NCBI GenBank assembly: GCA_036480375.1
Contig: JAZGGI010000022.1
Coordinates: 1 to 64,000 of the forward strand
Source: Candidatus Zixiibacteriota bacterium
Lineage (GTDB): Bacteria > Zixibacteria > MSB-5A5 > GN15 > JAAZOE01
DNA length: 64,000 nucleotides
Reading direction: 5' to 3'
Shown piece by piece: positions 25,598 to 35,401 of this stretch. Every line of letters begins with the position of its first letter. Positions within the stretch are counted from its first letter, which is position 1. The notes beneath the pieces are model-generated. The model saw nothing but the letters and a program-made list of their open reading frames with translations, searched no databases and was not told where the DNA came from. A program made the position numbers and the translations under genes.

Positions 25598-26503
25598 ATG
25601 AGTCGTTCTTTCGTCCAAATAACGGATTTAACTGCCGATGAAATTTGGGAAGTTTTTGACCTTTGCGAAAAAATGAAAAAAGGCGAAATCGCTCCCAAGC
25701 CTTTTGAGGGAAAATCGGTCGGATGTATCTTTCACAAGGCTTCCCTGCGGACCCGGATATCTTTCGAAACCGGGATCGCGCAATTGGGCGGGCAATCCCT
25801 GTATATCACCGATAAGGAAATTCAACTGGGGGTACGCGAGTCAATATACGATGCCGCCAAAGTGCTATCTCGCTATTTAGCCACAATAATGATTCGCACT
25901 TTTGATCATAATGACGTCGAGCAACTCGCCGAGCACGCCGATGTTCCTGTCGTTAATGGGCTTACCGACCTAACTCATCCCTGCCAGATTATGGGTGATT
26001 ATTTTACTCTGCTTGAACATCGCGGCAAACGGGATGATTTCAAGATAGCCTATCTGGGTGACGGCAATAACATCACTAACTCTTTTCTAAACCTTGCCAC
26101 ACGCATTCCAATGAAGTTTCATATCGGAACCGCCGCTGACACTCATCCTGATCAAACCATATTAAAAAATGCGCAAAATGCTGGCATTTCAGAAATTATG
26201 CTGACCGAAGACCCTAAAGAAGCCGCCCGGGACGCCGATGTAATTTATACAGACATTTGGGCCTCAATGGGCCAGAAAGATAAGGCTGAAGAAAAGGCAA
26301 GATTATTAAAACAATATCAGGTCAATAATGCGCTCGTGAAGCTGGCCTCACCGGATTGTCTGGTAATGCATTGTCTTCCGGCCGAGAGAGGAAAGGAAAT
26401 AACCGACGAGGTTATGGACGGACCTCACTCCGTTGTGTTCGACGAAGCGGAAAACAGGCTGCATATCCAAAAGGCTATCATGCTGTTCTGCATGACGCAC
26501 TGA
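25598..26503 (+). CDS. argF: Ornithine carbamoyltransferase
   Basis: 301 residues, the usual length. It joins carbamoyl phosphate to ornithine to give citrulline in arginine synthesis. The carbamoyl-phosphate loop is S49-L-R-T-R (many relatives have STRTR), and HPCQ is present. The ornithine-side motif is HCLPAERG. GAGGTG lies before the ATG. A TTGACT at about 25532 with a 17-base spacer and TATTTG may be its promoter. No other arg gene is adjacent. Aspartate carbamoyltransferase is ruled out by the HCLPA motif. Confidence 0.94.
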   Translation: MSRSFVQITDLTADEIWEVFDLCEKMKKGEIAPKPFEGKSVGCIFHKASLRTRISFETGIAQLGGQSLYITDKEIQLGVRESIYDAAKVLSRYLATIMIRTFDHNDVEQLAEHADVPVVNGLTDLTHPCQIMGDYFTLLEHRGKRDDFKIAYLGDGNNITNSFLNLATRIPMKFHIGTAADTHPDQTILKNAQNAGISEIMLTEDPKEAARDADVIYTDIWASMGQKDKAEEKARLLKQYQVNNALVKLASPDCLVMHCLPAERGKEITDEVMDGPHSVVFDEAENRLHIQKAIMLFCMTH

Positions 26504-26551
26504 TTCCGGCATCTGGGGCGGTAATTGACCGAAGGAAAGGAGTTGTTTAAT

Positions 26552-27433
26552 ATGCGGCTCAGCAAATTTACCGCTTTGGCAGGGATGCTAATCATCGCGA
26601 CAGCTTTCATGATCAGTTGTTCCTCAAATGATAACAACGTTACAACCCCGACAATTACTTATGGGGATAATGATGATCCGGAATTTGTTCCCATGCAGGT
26701 TCAAATCGATAGTGTTCTCTATAATTTTGCCGCTGATATTTTAGACGGCCTTGAGAATCTGCAGATTCCCCCGGGAGACCCGACTGAAACCCGCGCCGAT
26801 CTGGTACCGGCCGGTGAAATTCCACTCGAGACGGATCCCGACACTCTCTTTCACGTATACCAAAACGGATGGCATTATGTCTATGCCAAGAATACCGGAA
26901 ATACCTACGAATCTCGTCTGCGCGATTCGGTTCGTTATGAAATCGATAATGTTGCGGTCGAAACCGCTACTTACGATGTCGATTATATTCACGTCATAGA
27001 TAACTGGACCTTTACCGCCGTTAATCAAAACGTCACTCATACCGACTACGCCGGCCATAATGAGTTCGAAATTTCCGGCCTGGATTTGAACGAATGCACG
27101 ATTACCAGCTCGACTAACAATAATATTTCCGTTCATTTTGTTCAGGGTGACTCGAGCATGACCAATACTTTCAGTTTCAGCATCAATACCGACAATCTGG
27201 TTGTAGCGAAAACCAATGAGGGCTGGAAATCCGGATGTCCTTCTTCCGGTACCGTTTCAATGACTTTATCCCATGTGTACACCTGGGATAACGGCCTGAC
27301 AATCGGTAACGGCAGTTCCAGTTGGACGATTGAAGCGACCTTCGACGATGGTACGGCTACCGTCACCGCCGATAACGGAACGGAAACCTGGCGGTACACC
27401 TGCGAAGTTTGTACAATTCCTTCCGGTCAATAA
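26552..27433 (+). CDS. Lipoprotein of unknown function
   Basis: 293 residues from the ATG at 26552, which has AAGGAG nine bases upstream; an earlier start at 26525 lacks a site. The signal peptide ends in the lipobox MISC-SSN, so it is lipid-anchored. The mature part is acidic and rich in Thr, Asn and beta strands (VHFVQGDSSMTNTFSFSI). No domain recognised. It follows argF by 48 bases but has its own ribosome site, and ends at a clear terminator. Confidence 0.75.
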   Translation: MRLSKFTALAGMLIIATAFMISCSSNDNNVTTPTITYGDNDDPEFVPMQVQIDSVLYNFAADILDGLENLQIPPGDPTETRADLVPAGEIPLETDPDTLFHVYQNGWHYVYAKNTGNTYESRLRDSVRYEIDNVAVETATYDVDYIHVIDNWTFTAVNQNVTHTDYAGHNEFEISGLDLNECTITSSTNNNISVHFVQGDSSMTNTFSFSINTDNLVVAKTNEGWKSGCPSSGTVSMTLSHVYTWDNGLTIGNGSSSWTIEATFDDGTATVTADNGTETWRYTCEVCTIPSGQ

Positions 27434-27458
27434 GATATACTCCATCGAATTTCCATAG

Positions 27459-27488
27459 CCCCGGTTGCTTTCGACCGGGGTTTTTTTT
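27459..27488 (+). terminator. Rho-independent terminator
   Basis: CCCCGGT, an 8-base loop and ACCGGGG, followed by eight T residues. It ends the argF/lipoprotein unit. Confidence 0.9.
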
Positions 27489-27652
27489 GTGGGCTGTAGT
27501 TATGCAAATATTATTTGAAATGATGACGCCCCCTGTTTTAGTACTGCCATCAGACCTATTTCGCAGGTAGAACATAGCGAGCATTGAGCAAGCTTGAGTA
27601 TTATCCCAATTTTCCCATTGATTAAAGCGTCCCAATTATCTACTTTGCCACC

Positions 27653-28585
27653 ATGAAAAACTACGGTGAATATTTGGCTGATTTCTTCGCTCTGATGCAA
27701 AAATCGGGCAGGTACAGCCCGCATACGATTGATTCCTACCGCCGCGACCTGACTCGATTTTCCGAATATCTAATCGAACAGAAATTCACCGATAAATCAT
27801 CACCGGAACTTAACAAAGTCTTACTACGTTCCTGCCTGGCCCGGCTAAATGAAAAAAAAATCAGCAATCGCTCCATCTCAAGATTTCTCTCGGCTCTGGC
27901 GACATTTCAAAAATACCTGTTACAGAAAAAAGCCCCGGCTTCATATCTGTTTGAAATCCCCAAAATAAAATATTCGCGCAAGCTGGCCCAGTTTTTATCC
28001 CCTGAGCAAATCGATAATGTTCTTGAGCCGAATAAAAATTCAAAACAGCCGCGCACCGATAAAGAAATGCTCAATAAATGGTTCAAGCTGTTTCGTGATT
28101 TGACCATGCTCGAATTTCTATATTCGGCTGGGATCCGACGGGCCGAACTGGCCGGAATCAAGCTTGATGCCATTGATTTTGACCGGTCCCTAGTTTCGGT
28201 CCTGGGCAAAGGCAGTAAAGAGCGAAACGTCCCTCTGGGACAGCCAGCGCTAAATAGTTGCACAAAGTACAAACGTCTGCGAGAGAAAAAGCTGGAATCT
28301 CTCAGCAAGCAAAGCGATTATCTTTTTATTAACCGCTTCGGGGAACCTTTGTCAGTGCGAAGCGTAAACCGGATTGTGCGAGAATACGGATTGAAATCGG
28401 GTATGGAAGTGACGCCGCATATGCTCCGGCATAGTTTCGCCACGCATCTTCTCGACAACGGCGCCGATATTCGCGCTATTCAGGAGATGCTCGGCCATGA
28501 ATCATTGACAACGACGCAGCAATACACTCATGTAACGATCGGGCGATTGAAAAAAGCATACAAAAAGGCTCATCCGCGAGCCTGA
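27653..28585 (+). CDS. xerC: Tyrosine recombinase XerC
   Basis: 310 residues. The N-terminal SAM-like core-binding domain is at about 1-100 (YSPHTIDSYRRDL). The catalytic domain follows, with Arg in SAGIRRAEL, HxxR in HMLRHSFATHL, His in LGHESLTTTQQY and the nucleophile Tyr in QYTHV. XerC resolves chromosome dimers at dif. It is followed by hslV and hslU, the gene order known from Firmicutes (codV/xerC-hslV-hslU), which supports a housekeeping Xer rather than a phage integrase. Confidence 0.92.
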   Translation: MKNYGEYLADFFALMQKSGRYSPHTIDSYRRDLTRFSEYLIEQKFTDKSSPELNKVLLRSCLARLNEKKISNRSISRFLSALATFQKYLLQKKAPASYLFEIPKIKYSRKLAQFLSPEQIDNVLEPNKNSKQPRTDKEMLNKWFKLFRDLTMLEFLYSAGIRRAELAGIKLDAIDFDRSLVSVLGKGSKERNVPLGQPALNSCTKYKRLREKKLESLSKQSDYLFINRFGEPLSVRSVNRIVREYGLKSGMEVTPHMLRHSFATHLLDNGADIRAIQEMLGHESLTTTQQYTHVTIGRLKKAYKKAHPRA

Positions 28586-28600
28586 AATTAGAGGTATACG

Positions 28601-29140
28601 ATGAATATGGAATTACATGCCACGACAATTATCGGCATAAAAAGAGGAAACAAAGTCGCTCTCGCCGGAGACGGGCAGGTGACTTTTGGACAGACGATCA
28701 TGAAAACATCGGCGGTCAAACTGCGCCGGATGTACAACGATAAAATTCTGGCCGGATTCGCCGGATCGGCGGCCGACGCTTTTACGCTTTTTGAATTATT
28801 TGAAAAGAAGATCGAGGAATTTTCCGGGCAATTGATGCGCGCCGCGGTGGAACTTGCCAAAGAATGGCGCCGCGATAAATTCCTGCGGCATCTTGAGGCG
28901 CTTTTGGCCGTCGCCGATAACGATCATTTATTAATTCTTACCGGTAAGGGCGACGTCGTCGAACCGGATGACGGCATTATCGCTATCGGATCGGGCGGCA
29001 ATTACGCTCTCGCCGCCGCCCGGGCGTTGGTATCCGAAACCGATTTGGAGGCTCCCGAAATCGCCCGCAAAGCGCTTGAGATCGCGTCGCATATTTGTGT
29101 TTATACGAATTCTAATATCACTGTCGAGACTTTGGAGTAA
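28601..29140 (+). CDS. hslV: ATP-dependent protease subunit HslV
   Basis: 179 residues. It is the proteolytic dodecamer of the HslVU (ClpQY) protease. The catalytic N-terminal threonine lies in [11 protein letters not shown] after removal of the leader, and GDGQVTFG and the [14 protein letters not shown] segment are conserved. AGAGG lies six bases before the ATG. It starts 15 bases after xerC and ends two bases before hslU, so the three genes form one operon. Confidence 0.97.
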   Translation: MNMELHATTIIGIKRGNKVALAGDGQVTFGQTIMKTSAVKLRRMYNDKILAGFAGSAADAFTLFELFEKKIEEFSGQLMRAAVELAKEWRRDKFLRHLEALLAVADNDHLLILTGKGDVVEPDDGIIAIGSGGNYALAAARALVSETDLEAPEIARKALEIASHICVYTNSNITVETLE

Positions 29141-29142
29141 TC

Positions 29143-30522
29143 ATGGAAATAGAAACATCAGATAAAAAAAATAACGGTTTCGCAATAGAAAATCTGACCC
29201 CCCGGGAAATTGTTGAAGAGCTTGATAAATATATCGTCGGGCAGGACAAAGCCAAACGAGCCGTGGCTATCGCTTTGCGCAACCGCTGGCGGCGGCAGAG
29301 CATTGATTCGGAAATCGCCAAAGAAATCATGCCGGCCAATATTTTGATGATTGGCCCGACCGGAGTCGGCAAAACCGAAATATCCCGGCGGTTAGCCAAT
29401 CTGACCAAAGCCCCGTTCGTGAAAGTCGAAGCTTCAAAATTCACTGAAGTCGGTTATGTCGGCCGCGATGTCGAATCGATGATTCGTGATTTGGTTGACC
29501 TTTCGGTCAACATGATCAAAGAAGAAAAAGCCGAACAGGTTGCCGAAGAAGCCAAACGCCGCACGACTGGGCGGCTTCTCGATTTGCTTTTGCCGACTTC
29601 GGGCAAAAAACCGGAAATGACCGATGATGAACGCAGCCGTTTGCGCAGTACCCGGGAGCGGTTGAAAGGCATGCTCGAAAACGGGATGCTCGAAGAGCGC
29701 ATGGTCGAAGTCGAAGTATCTAATTCCGGTTCGCCCGTTATTGAAGTCTTCACACCGCAGGGATTGGAAGAAATGGGCGTCAACTTCCGGGAAATGTTCG
29801 GCAATCTCATGCCACCCCAAAAACGCAAACGGCAAAAATTGGCTATATCCGAAGCGCGTAAAATCCTCGAAGCCGAAGAGACCGGCAAACTGGTCAACAT
29901 GGATGAAGTGATTTCCGTCGCGCTGGAACGAGCCGAGGAATCGGGAATGGTCTTCATCGATGAAATCGACAAAATCGTCGGCAAAGATTCCAAACACGGG
30001 CCCGATGTTTCTCGCGAAGGTGTTCAGCGTGATATCCTTCCTGTTGTCGAAGGATGCAACGTAACGACCAAATACGGCATGATCCGCACCGACCATATTT
30101 TATTCATCGCCGCCGGAGCCTTTCACGGCAAATCGCCTTCCGATTTGGTCCCTGAACTTCAAGGCCGACTCCCGATTCGAGTCGAACTCACGTCCCTCGG
30201 AGCCGATGAATTCGTCCGCATCCTGACCGAACCGAAAGCGGCTCTAACCAAACAGTATAAAGAGATGATGGCCACCGAAGGCGTTCACATTGAATTTGAT
30301 GATGATGCCATCAATAAAATCGCGGCCATTGCCGCCGATGTGAATGAGAAGGCGGAAAATATCGGCGCCCGGAGACTGCATACGGTCATGACGGCCTTGC
30401 TGGATGAGATTATGTTCGACGCTCCCGATTGCGATAAAAAAATCAGAATCACCGAAGAGGTCGTCACCGAAATACTCTCATCGATTGTACAGGACAAGGA
30501 TTTGAGTAGATATATATTGTAG
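29143..30522 (+). CDS. hslU: HslU ATPase subunit of the HslVU protease
   Basis: 459 residues, normal length. It is an AAA+ unfoldase that feeds proteins to HslV. It opens with the LTPREIVEELDKYIVGQDKAK region; Walker A is GPTGVGKTE, and Walker B with sensor residues is in MVFIDEIDKI. The inserted I-domain covers about 110-240, and the C-terminus ends in DLSRYIL, the tail that docks into HslV. Its stop is followed by a GC-rich hairpin. Confidence 0.97.
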   Translation: MEIETSDKKNNGFAIENLTPREIVEELDKYIVGQDKAKRAVAIALRNRWRRQSIDSEIAKEIMPANILMIGPTGVGKTEISRRLANLTKAPFVKVEASKFTEVGYVGRDVESMIRDLVDLSVNMIKEEKAEQVAEEAKRRTTGRLLDLLLPTSGKKPEMTDDERSRLRSTRERLKGMLENGMLEERMVEVEVSNSGSPVIEVFTPQGLEEMGVNFREMFGNLMPPQKRKRQKLAISEARKILEAEETGKLVNMDEVISVALERAEESGMVFIDEIDKIVGKDSKHGPDVSREGVQRDILPVVEGCNVTTKYGMIRTDHILFIAAGAFHGKSPSDLVPELQGRLPIRVELTSLGADEFVRILTEPKAALTKQYKEMMATEGVHIEFDDDAINKIAAIAADVNEKAENIGARRLHTVMTALLDEIMFDAPDCDKKIRITEEVVTEILSSIVQDKDLSRYIL

Positions 30523-30535
30523 GCACATCCCACAG

Positions 30536-30558
30536 GGCGGGATCCCCGCGATCCCGCC
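30536..30558 (+). terminator. GC-rich hairpin after hslU
   Basis: The arms GGCGGGATC and GATCCCGCC pair perfectly around CCCGC, 14 bases past the hslU stop. There is no T tract, so termination would need another factor. Confidence 0.4.
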
Positions 30559-30649
30559 AAATTACAAGAGTTATCCACATTAATTTTTTCTAAATTCTCT
30601 TGTAATGGAATATGTGTCTGATGCTTACAGCGAATTGGGTTCGTTTTGT

Positions 30650-31165
30650 CCTTTTTCAGGCGAAGGCCTGTTTTCATCTGTCGGGGATGTCATCCCTTTT
30701 TGGCTGTCGCGTAGATGACCCGGATTTTTGGCCAAAGTTTTGATGACCGGCATGTGTCCACATTTGCTGGAAAAATGGGTTTGTTTCCTCAGAATAACGT
30801 TTTGGATCATATCAACTCGGTGGTGATTACGACAGGCAAAGGCCTGTTTTTGGCTGTCGCGTAGATGACTCGGATTTTTGGCCAAAGATTTGATGACCGG
30901 CATGTGTCCACATTTGCTGGAAAAATGGGTTTGTTTCCTCAGATTAACGTTTTGGGTCATATCAACTCGATGGTAAATACGATATGCACATGCCTGTCCT
31001 TAATGGGTTTTCCCCCTGCCAGCCCCCGGCCTGTCTTGAGAGGGGTATCCCGCGAAGCGGGGCGGGGTGTGTTTATTTTATTTGCATTATAAACCATCTT
31101 ACATATGTGGATGAATTCTGAAAATACATCAGATTGGTTGGTTAATTGTAAATGCTCTATGCAGG
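30650..31165. repeat. Repeat family A, tandem copies with module B
   Basis: A repeat tail at about 30656-30720 is followed by full cores at 30771-30815 and 30921-30965, exactly 150 bases apart. The spacer here (GATGACYCGGATTTTTGGCC, then CATGTGTCCACATTTGCTGG) differs from the spacer at 15.8 kb. Module B follows at 31080-31158. A C-rich stretch with CCCGTG/CACGGG arms lies at about 31166-31200. No gene is supported in 30559-31333. Confidence 0.85.
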
Positions 31166-31333
31166 CCCCCCCCCGTGCCCATTTCACGGGGACAATGGGC
31201 CACCGGTCTGTTGTCATGGTAGTATTAATTCATTGCAATTTTCAATATATGGTATTACTTTGGCAATTAGTCTAAAACCGTGATACGTAAATTAATTTGG
31301 TTTATTTCCAGGTACCGCGTAATTGAGGAATAA

Positions 31334-32281
31334 ATGACCGCAAATCAAGAAGGTTTCTTTAAAGAAATAGATAAATCAAAGTATGGTGAGAATAGACAGC
31401 TTCGCCCTCTGTTTTTACCCCGAATATTAAACAAAGAGGCTATAACAAAATTATCTGTTGACGATGATGCTTTTAAAGAATCGTTCGAGATTTTTCAAAA
31501 ATGGGCAAAATTAAGCGAAAGCGGAAAACTAAAATCCAGAAACGAAATTTCTTTACAGGGTGAATTTCTCGCGGAAGTTTTCGGAAAAGGACCGGGGTAT
31601 ACTCTCTTTTCAGATAATTTGGATACCTGGGAACTGGAACCGCAATATAGCATTAATGGGGGTACTGCCGACGGCGCCATAGGACACTTTTCTTCTTCCG
31701 GGATTAAAAATCCTGTTGCTGTTATAGAATTGAAGAGGCCGTCTACTAATGTTGATCGTGATCGCTCACAGGGAAGAACTGCCGTTCAACAGTGCTGGGA
31801 TTATTTAAATGACCTCCCCGAATGCCAATGGGGAATTGTCTGCAATTATGTAAGTTTCCGGCTGTATCATCGCAATCAAACATCCCGGTCATATCAGTTA
31901 TTTGTGCTGGATGATTTACAAAACGAAGATAATTTCAGACAATTTTATTATTTATTCCAAAGAGATGGCCTGCTGGAGTTAGCCATAGGGCAACCTCCAA
32001 GAGCGGAAAAATTATTAAAATTATCGACCCAGCAAAAGGAAAAGGTTGGAGACGATTTATATAAGAGCTATGATGAAAACCGCGCGAAAATGATTTTGCA
32101 TTTGATGAAATCTCCACACTCAAAAAATCTCGATCAAGCTATTCGTATAACTCAAAAATTACTCGATAGAATTATTGTTGTCGCTTTTTGCGAAGATAGA
32201 GACCTTCTGGAATCCAATTCATTGGACAAAGCTCATAATCAAATTCCGCCCTTCGCATGGGGAATATTTTTAATTTTTTAA
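31334..32281 (+). pseudogene. Truncated type IIG restriction-modification protein
   Basis: 315 residues survive. The frame resembles the N-terminal part of large (over 900 residue) Eco57I/type IIG enzymes. It has a nuclease-like core with an Asp in TADGAIG and E-L-K in AVIELKRP (a PD-(D/E)xK pattern), then QCWDYLNDLPECQWGIVCNY and the helical LLDRIIVVAFCEDRDLLESN segment. It then stops after PPFAWGIFLIF. In neighbouring frames NGGNSME and VFEKIIGK echo the EFPEVF...IIGNPP stretch that precedes methylase motif IV. So the gene seems to have lost its middle and the methylase. The nuclease is unlikely to work alone. Confidence 0.7.
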
Positions 32282-32373
32282 ATGGAGGAAATTCTATGGA
32301 ATAATTCTCAAAAGGGGGTTTTTGAGAAAATAATTGGAAAGTAATTATCAAAATTCAACGTACGGGAGGTAAT

Positions 32374-34995
32374 ATGTCAAAGATAATAGACAAATCTTGT
32401 TTGGGAATTGTCCAATGGATGTTGCTCGTAATGTTTTTAATTATACCGACTATTGCGATTGCAAATGCACCCGAGAACCCTGTCGTCCAGGAAGAATTAT
32501 ACCAACCAGGCGTGGTATTAATTCAATTATCATCATCTGCAACTAATTCAACTGGATATACTTTACGCTCTGGTTCTCAATCTGCCTCACAAACAGGATT
32601 GGCAGATGTTGATGTATTATTACAGGCTCAAGGTTTAACTGAGGTTAGCCTTCCATTAGTTCAGCCAGCTAATATCGAATTGGCTGCTCAAATGGGATTG
32701 GATAGGAGAATTAGGTGTAAAGTAAGTACATCTACCGATATTGAATCGCTGGCTTCAGATTTAGTTTTATTGGCAGATGTTGAATCAGCTTCTCCAAATT
32801 GGCGGGTAGATTTAATGACTGTCCCAAACGACACTTTATATTCACTGCAATGGGGGCACGACAATCAAGGACAAATGCAGGATTGTGGATGCAGTTGCAC
32901 CGGCGCAGTGAATGGGGGTTGTTGTGATCATGAAGATGGTAGCCCGGTAGGTTCAATTGATTTTGATGCCGATGTTGATATGGCATGGAGTGCAATGGGG
33001 TCGTTTGGAGATGAAAATATTATTATCGCTATTCTTGATACTGGTACCGATCCACATCCGGATCTCAGATTGGTTCCCGGGTGGAATGTGGCCGACAATA
33101 ATTCCAATACTTCTGATATTCAAGGCCATGGCACTGCCACGGCCGGGATTGCCGCCGCCATCGCAGATAATAACAAGGGTGTTGCAGGAGTTGCGGGCGG
33201 TTGTTCGGTAATGCCTGTTCGTGTTATGAATCAATCTGGGTGGATATATGCTTCATATGTCGCTGATGGCATGATTTATGCTGCAAATAATGGCGCTCAT
33301 GTTATTTCTATAAGTATTGGTGGACCTAGCAGTTCAGAATATGACTTCGCTTCAAATTATGCGTATAATTCAGGCGTAACTTTGTTTGCCTCTGCGGGAA
33401 ATACTAATTGCAATGGACTATCATACCCCGCCGGATGCACCAATGTTATTGCGGTTGGCGCAGCCAGTCCTTGTGGTGAGAGAAAAAGATCCAGTAGTAT
33501 TAGTACCTGCCTAAATTGGAATGTTTGCGCTGATAATCTCAGTACTTCATGCGATAGAGAACATTGGTGGGGAAGTTCTTATGGAAGCGGTTTAGACATT
33601 ATCGCTCCTACTATATTACCAACCACTGCCAGATCAGAAACTCTGGAACGCACCATTCCATCCGGTCCTGAATACTATTATACTATGTGGTTTAACGGGA
33701 CATCATGTTCTTGCCCGTTTGCGGCAGGAATTGCCGGCCTATTGTTATCTATTGACCCATCGCTAACTCCTGCTCAAGTAAAGCAATTAATAATTGATGG
33801 AGCAAATGATGTAACAACTGGTCATGCAACGGTAGGGTATGATATTTATACTGGCTATGGAATGGTTAATGCTTTTAACTCAGTAGTAATTGAATTGGCT
33901 CTTGATACCGACGAAGACGGCATACTTGATGATGGCGACTTTAGCGGTGATCCGAACGACAATCCTTGTACAGGAGGAGAAATCGCCAATTGTGATGATA
34001 ATTGTGTTGACGATTATAATCCCAATCAGGAAGATATAGATGGGGACGGCATCGGCGATGTTTGCGATAGTTGTCCCGGCCATCCGCATCAGTGTGGCTC
34101 GTGTTATATCCCTCACATATTGGGTGATGTCAATATGGATGGGAACGTCAATATACTTGATGTCGTATATCTAATAAATTACGTGTACAAGGAAGGGCCG
34201 GAACCAGAACCCTATGCCATAGCAGGTGATGTGAATTGTGATAATCTGGTGAATATTTTGGATATTAATTATATCATTGCATTTATATATAAGGAAGGGC
34301 CAGAACCTCAAGATTGCTGCCCCGAGAGTGGTTTGTATAAGCCGATGCCAACTGTCTTGAAGGTTAATCCGACAACCACAGAGGCTTGTATCACAGAGTT
34401 GTATGATGGCTACAACACCACTATTGTGCTCAATTCTGAGGTCGACCTGCAGGGTCTGGAGCTTCGAATCGATTGTGAAGAAGGAGCTACAATCACCAAC
34501 CTGACACCGAATCTCCAGCTCTTTGCCTCTGAAGCAGATGGCTGGTACCGAGTCGGCCTGCTCGACACGAAAAGCAAAGGGCACATGGCAGCCGGACTCA
34601 ATTCGGTTATTGAAGTAACCGGAAAGGCTCAGACTACAGAGGCGATTGGTGTGAATCAGGAAGGGGTTGAAGTAGGCATAAGGGTCCAAGCTGCAGAGAA
34701 GGAGGCGAAGTTGCCCACGTCTTTTGCACTCCATGACTGCTCCCCCAACCCGTTCAACCCGATAACCATCATCAGCTATGACCTACAGGTTGCCGTAAAT
34801 GTGGAATTGGTAGTGTACAACGTCATCGGACAGCGTATCGCGACTCTTGTTAGCGAATACCAAATGGCTGGTAACTACAAGGTTGATTGGAATGGCAAGG
34901 ACGAAAGCGGCCAAACTGTCGCCAGCGGAATCTATCTCTACCGCCTAACCGCAGGTGAGTTTGTCAAGACGAAAAGGATGATGTTACTGAAATAG
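32374..34995 (+). CDS. Secreted subtilisin-like protease with TSP3, dockerin and FlgD-like sorting domain
   Basis: 873 residues with a GGGAGG ribosome site. The signal peptide ends IAIANA and a propeptide-like region follows. The S8 catalytic triad is D222 (AILDTGTD), H252 (GHGTATAG) and S444 (NGTSCSCPFAAG). Calcium-binding thrombospondin type 3-like repeats lie at about 510-570 (DEDGILDDGD, DIDGDGIGDVCD). A dockerin pair is at about 580-645 (GDVNMDGNVNILD, GDVNCDNLVNILD). The last 90 residues are a FlgD-like/type A sorting domain (SPNPFNP, YNVIGQRIATL, ASGIYLYRL). Such tails mark cargo of type IX-like secretion. No secretion genes are in the window. It probably works outside the cell or on the cell surface. 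Confidence 0.92.
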   Translation: MSKIIDKSCLGIVQWMLLVMFLIIPTIAIANAPENPVVQEELYQPGVVLIQLSSSATNSTGYTLRSGSQSASQTGLADVDVLLQAQGLTEVSLPLVQPANIELAAQMGLDRRIRCKVSTSTDIESLASDLVLLADVESASPNWRVDLMTVPNDTLYSLQWGHDNQGQMQDCGCSCTGAVNGGCCDHEDGSPVGSIDFDADVDMAWSAMGSFGDENIIIAILDTGTDPHPDLRLVPGWNVADNNSNTSDIQGHGTATAGIAAAIADNNKGVAGVAGGCSVMPVRVMNQSGWIYASYVADGMIYAANNGAHVISISIGGPSSSEYDFASNYAYNSGVTLFASAGNTNCNGLSYPAGCTNVIAVGAASPCGERKRSSSISTCLNWNVCADNLSTSCDREHWWGSSYGSGLDIIAPTILPTTARSETLERTIPSGPEYYYTMWFNGTSCSCPFAAGIAGLLLSIDPSLTPAQVKQLIIDGANDVTTGHATVGYDIYTGYGMVNAFNSVVIELALDTDEDGILDDGDFSGDPNDNPCTGGEIANCDDNCVDDYNPNQEDIDGDGIGDVCDSCPGHPHQCGSCYIPHILGDVNMDGNVNILDVVYLINYVYKEGPEPEPYAIAGDVNCDNLVNILDINYIIAFIYKEGPEPQDCCPESGLYKPMPTVLKVNPTTTEACITELYDGYNTTIVLNSEVDLQGLELRIDCEEGATITNLTPNLQLFASEADGWYRVGLLDTKSKGHMAAGLNSVIEVTGKAQTTEAIGVNQEGVEVGIRVQAAEKEAKLPTSFALHDCSPNPFNPITIISYDLQVAVNVELVVYNVIGQRIATLVSEYQMAGNYKVDWNGKDESGQTVASGIYLYRLTAGEFVKTKRMMLLK

Positions 34996-35047
34996 CCTGG
35001 AGGGGGAACCGATTGATTGGGTGATATTGACCGACCAAAGCAAGCTT

Positions 35048-35085
35048 GGTGGGATACAGCGGTGTGTATCCCACCGGGTTTTTAT
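35048..35085 (+). terminator. Rho-independent terminator of the subtilase gene
   Basis: GGTGGGATAC (35048-35057) pairs perfectly with GTATCCCACC (35066-35075), followed by a short T-rich run. It lies 52 bases past the stop codon. The rest of 34996-35230 holds no gene. Confidence 0.85.
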
Positions 35086-35230
35086 TTATCAAGTCAGCAC
35101 TAATGCCTTCATCCGGGATAATGGAAGCAAAATGAACAACAATCAAGTAGAGTTGTTTCTAGTGTTAAAATGAAGAGGCATACCCTCATAAGTGTTTACC
35201 GCACAGAGGATTATCATATTGGAAAATCAA

Positions 35231-35320
35231 TGGCGGAGAGGCTGGGATTCGAACCCAGGAACGAGTTGCCCCGTTAACTGCTTAGCAGGCAGCTGCCTTC
35301 AGCCGCTCGGCCACCTCTCC
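35231..35320 (-). tRNA. tRNA-Ser (anticodon GCT)
   Basis: Ninety bases including an encoded CCA end. The acceptor stem is GGAGAGG/CCTCTCC with discriminator G. The anticodon stem GCTGC/GCAGT carries the loop CTGCTAA with anticodon GCT (plus-strand 35284-35286), reading AGC/AGT serine codons. The T loop is GGTTCGAATCC. A long variable arm fits a class II tRNA-Ser. Confidence 0.97.
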
Positions 35321-35401
35321 GTCGCGAATCGTCAATATAACGACATTTTCTGAATTTTCAACTTTTTTCTTGGGATGAGTTGTTCGAAAATTCCAATGAA
35401 A

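Noticed and set aside
27653-28585. Phage integrase and att site
   Set aside because: The recombinase is in the conserved xerC-hslV-hslU order with no phage genes or repeats of a tRNA end nearby.
29434-30096. Minus-strand 220-codon frame
   Set aside because: Antisense shadow of hslU, Phe/His-rich as expected from codon mirror effects.
35231-35320. tRNA-Ser as an integration site of a genomic island
   Set aside because: No integrase and no repeated tRNA 3' end were found within the window.
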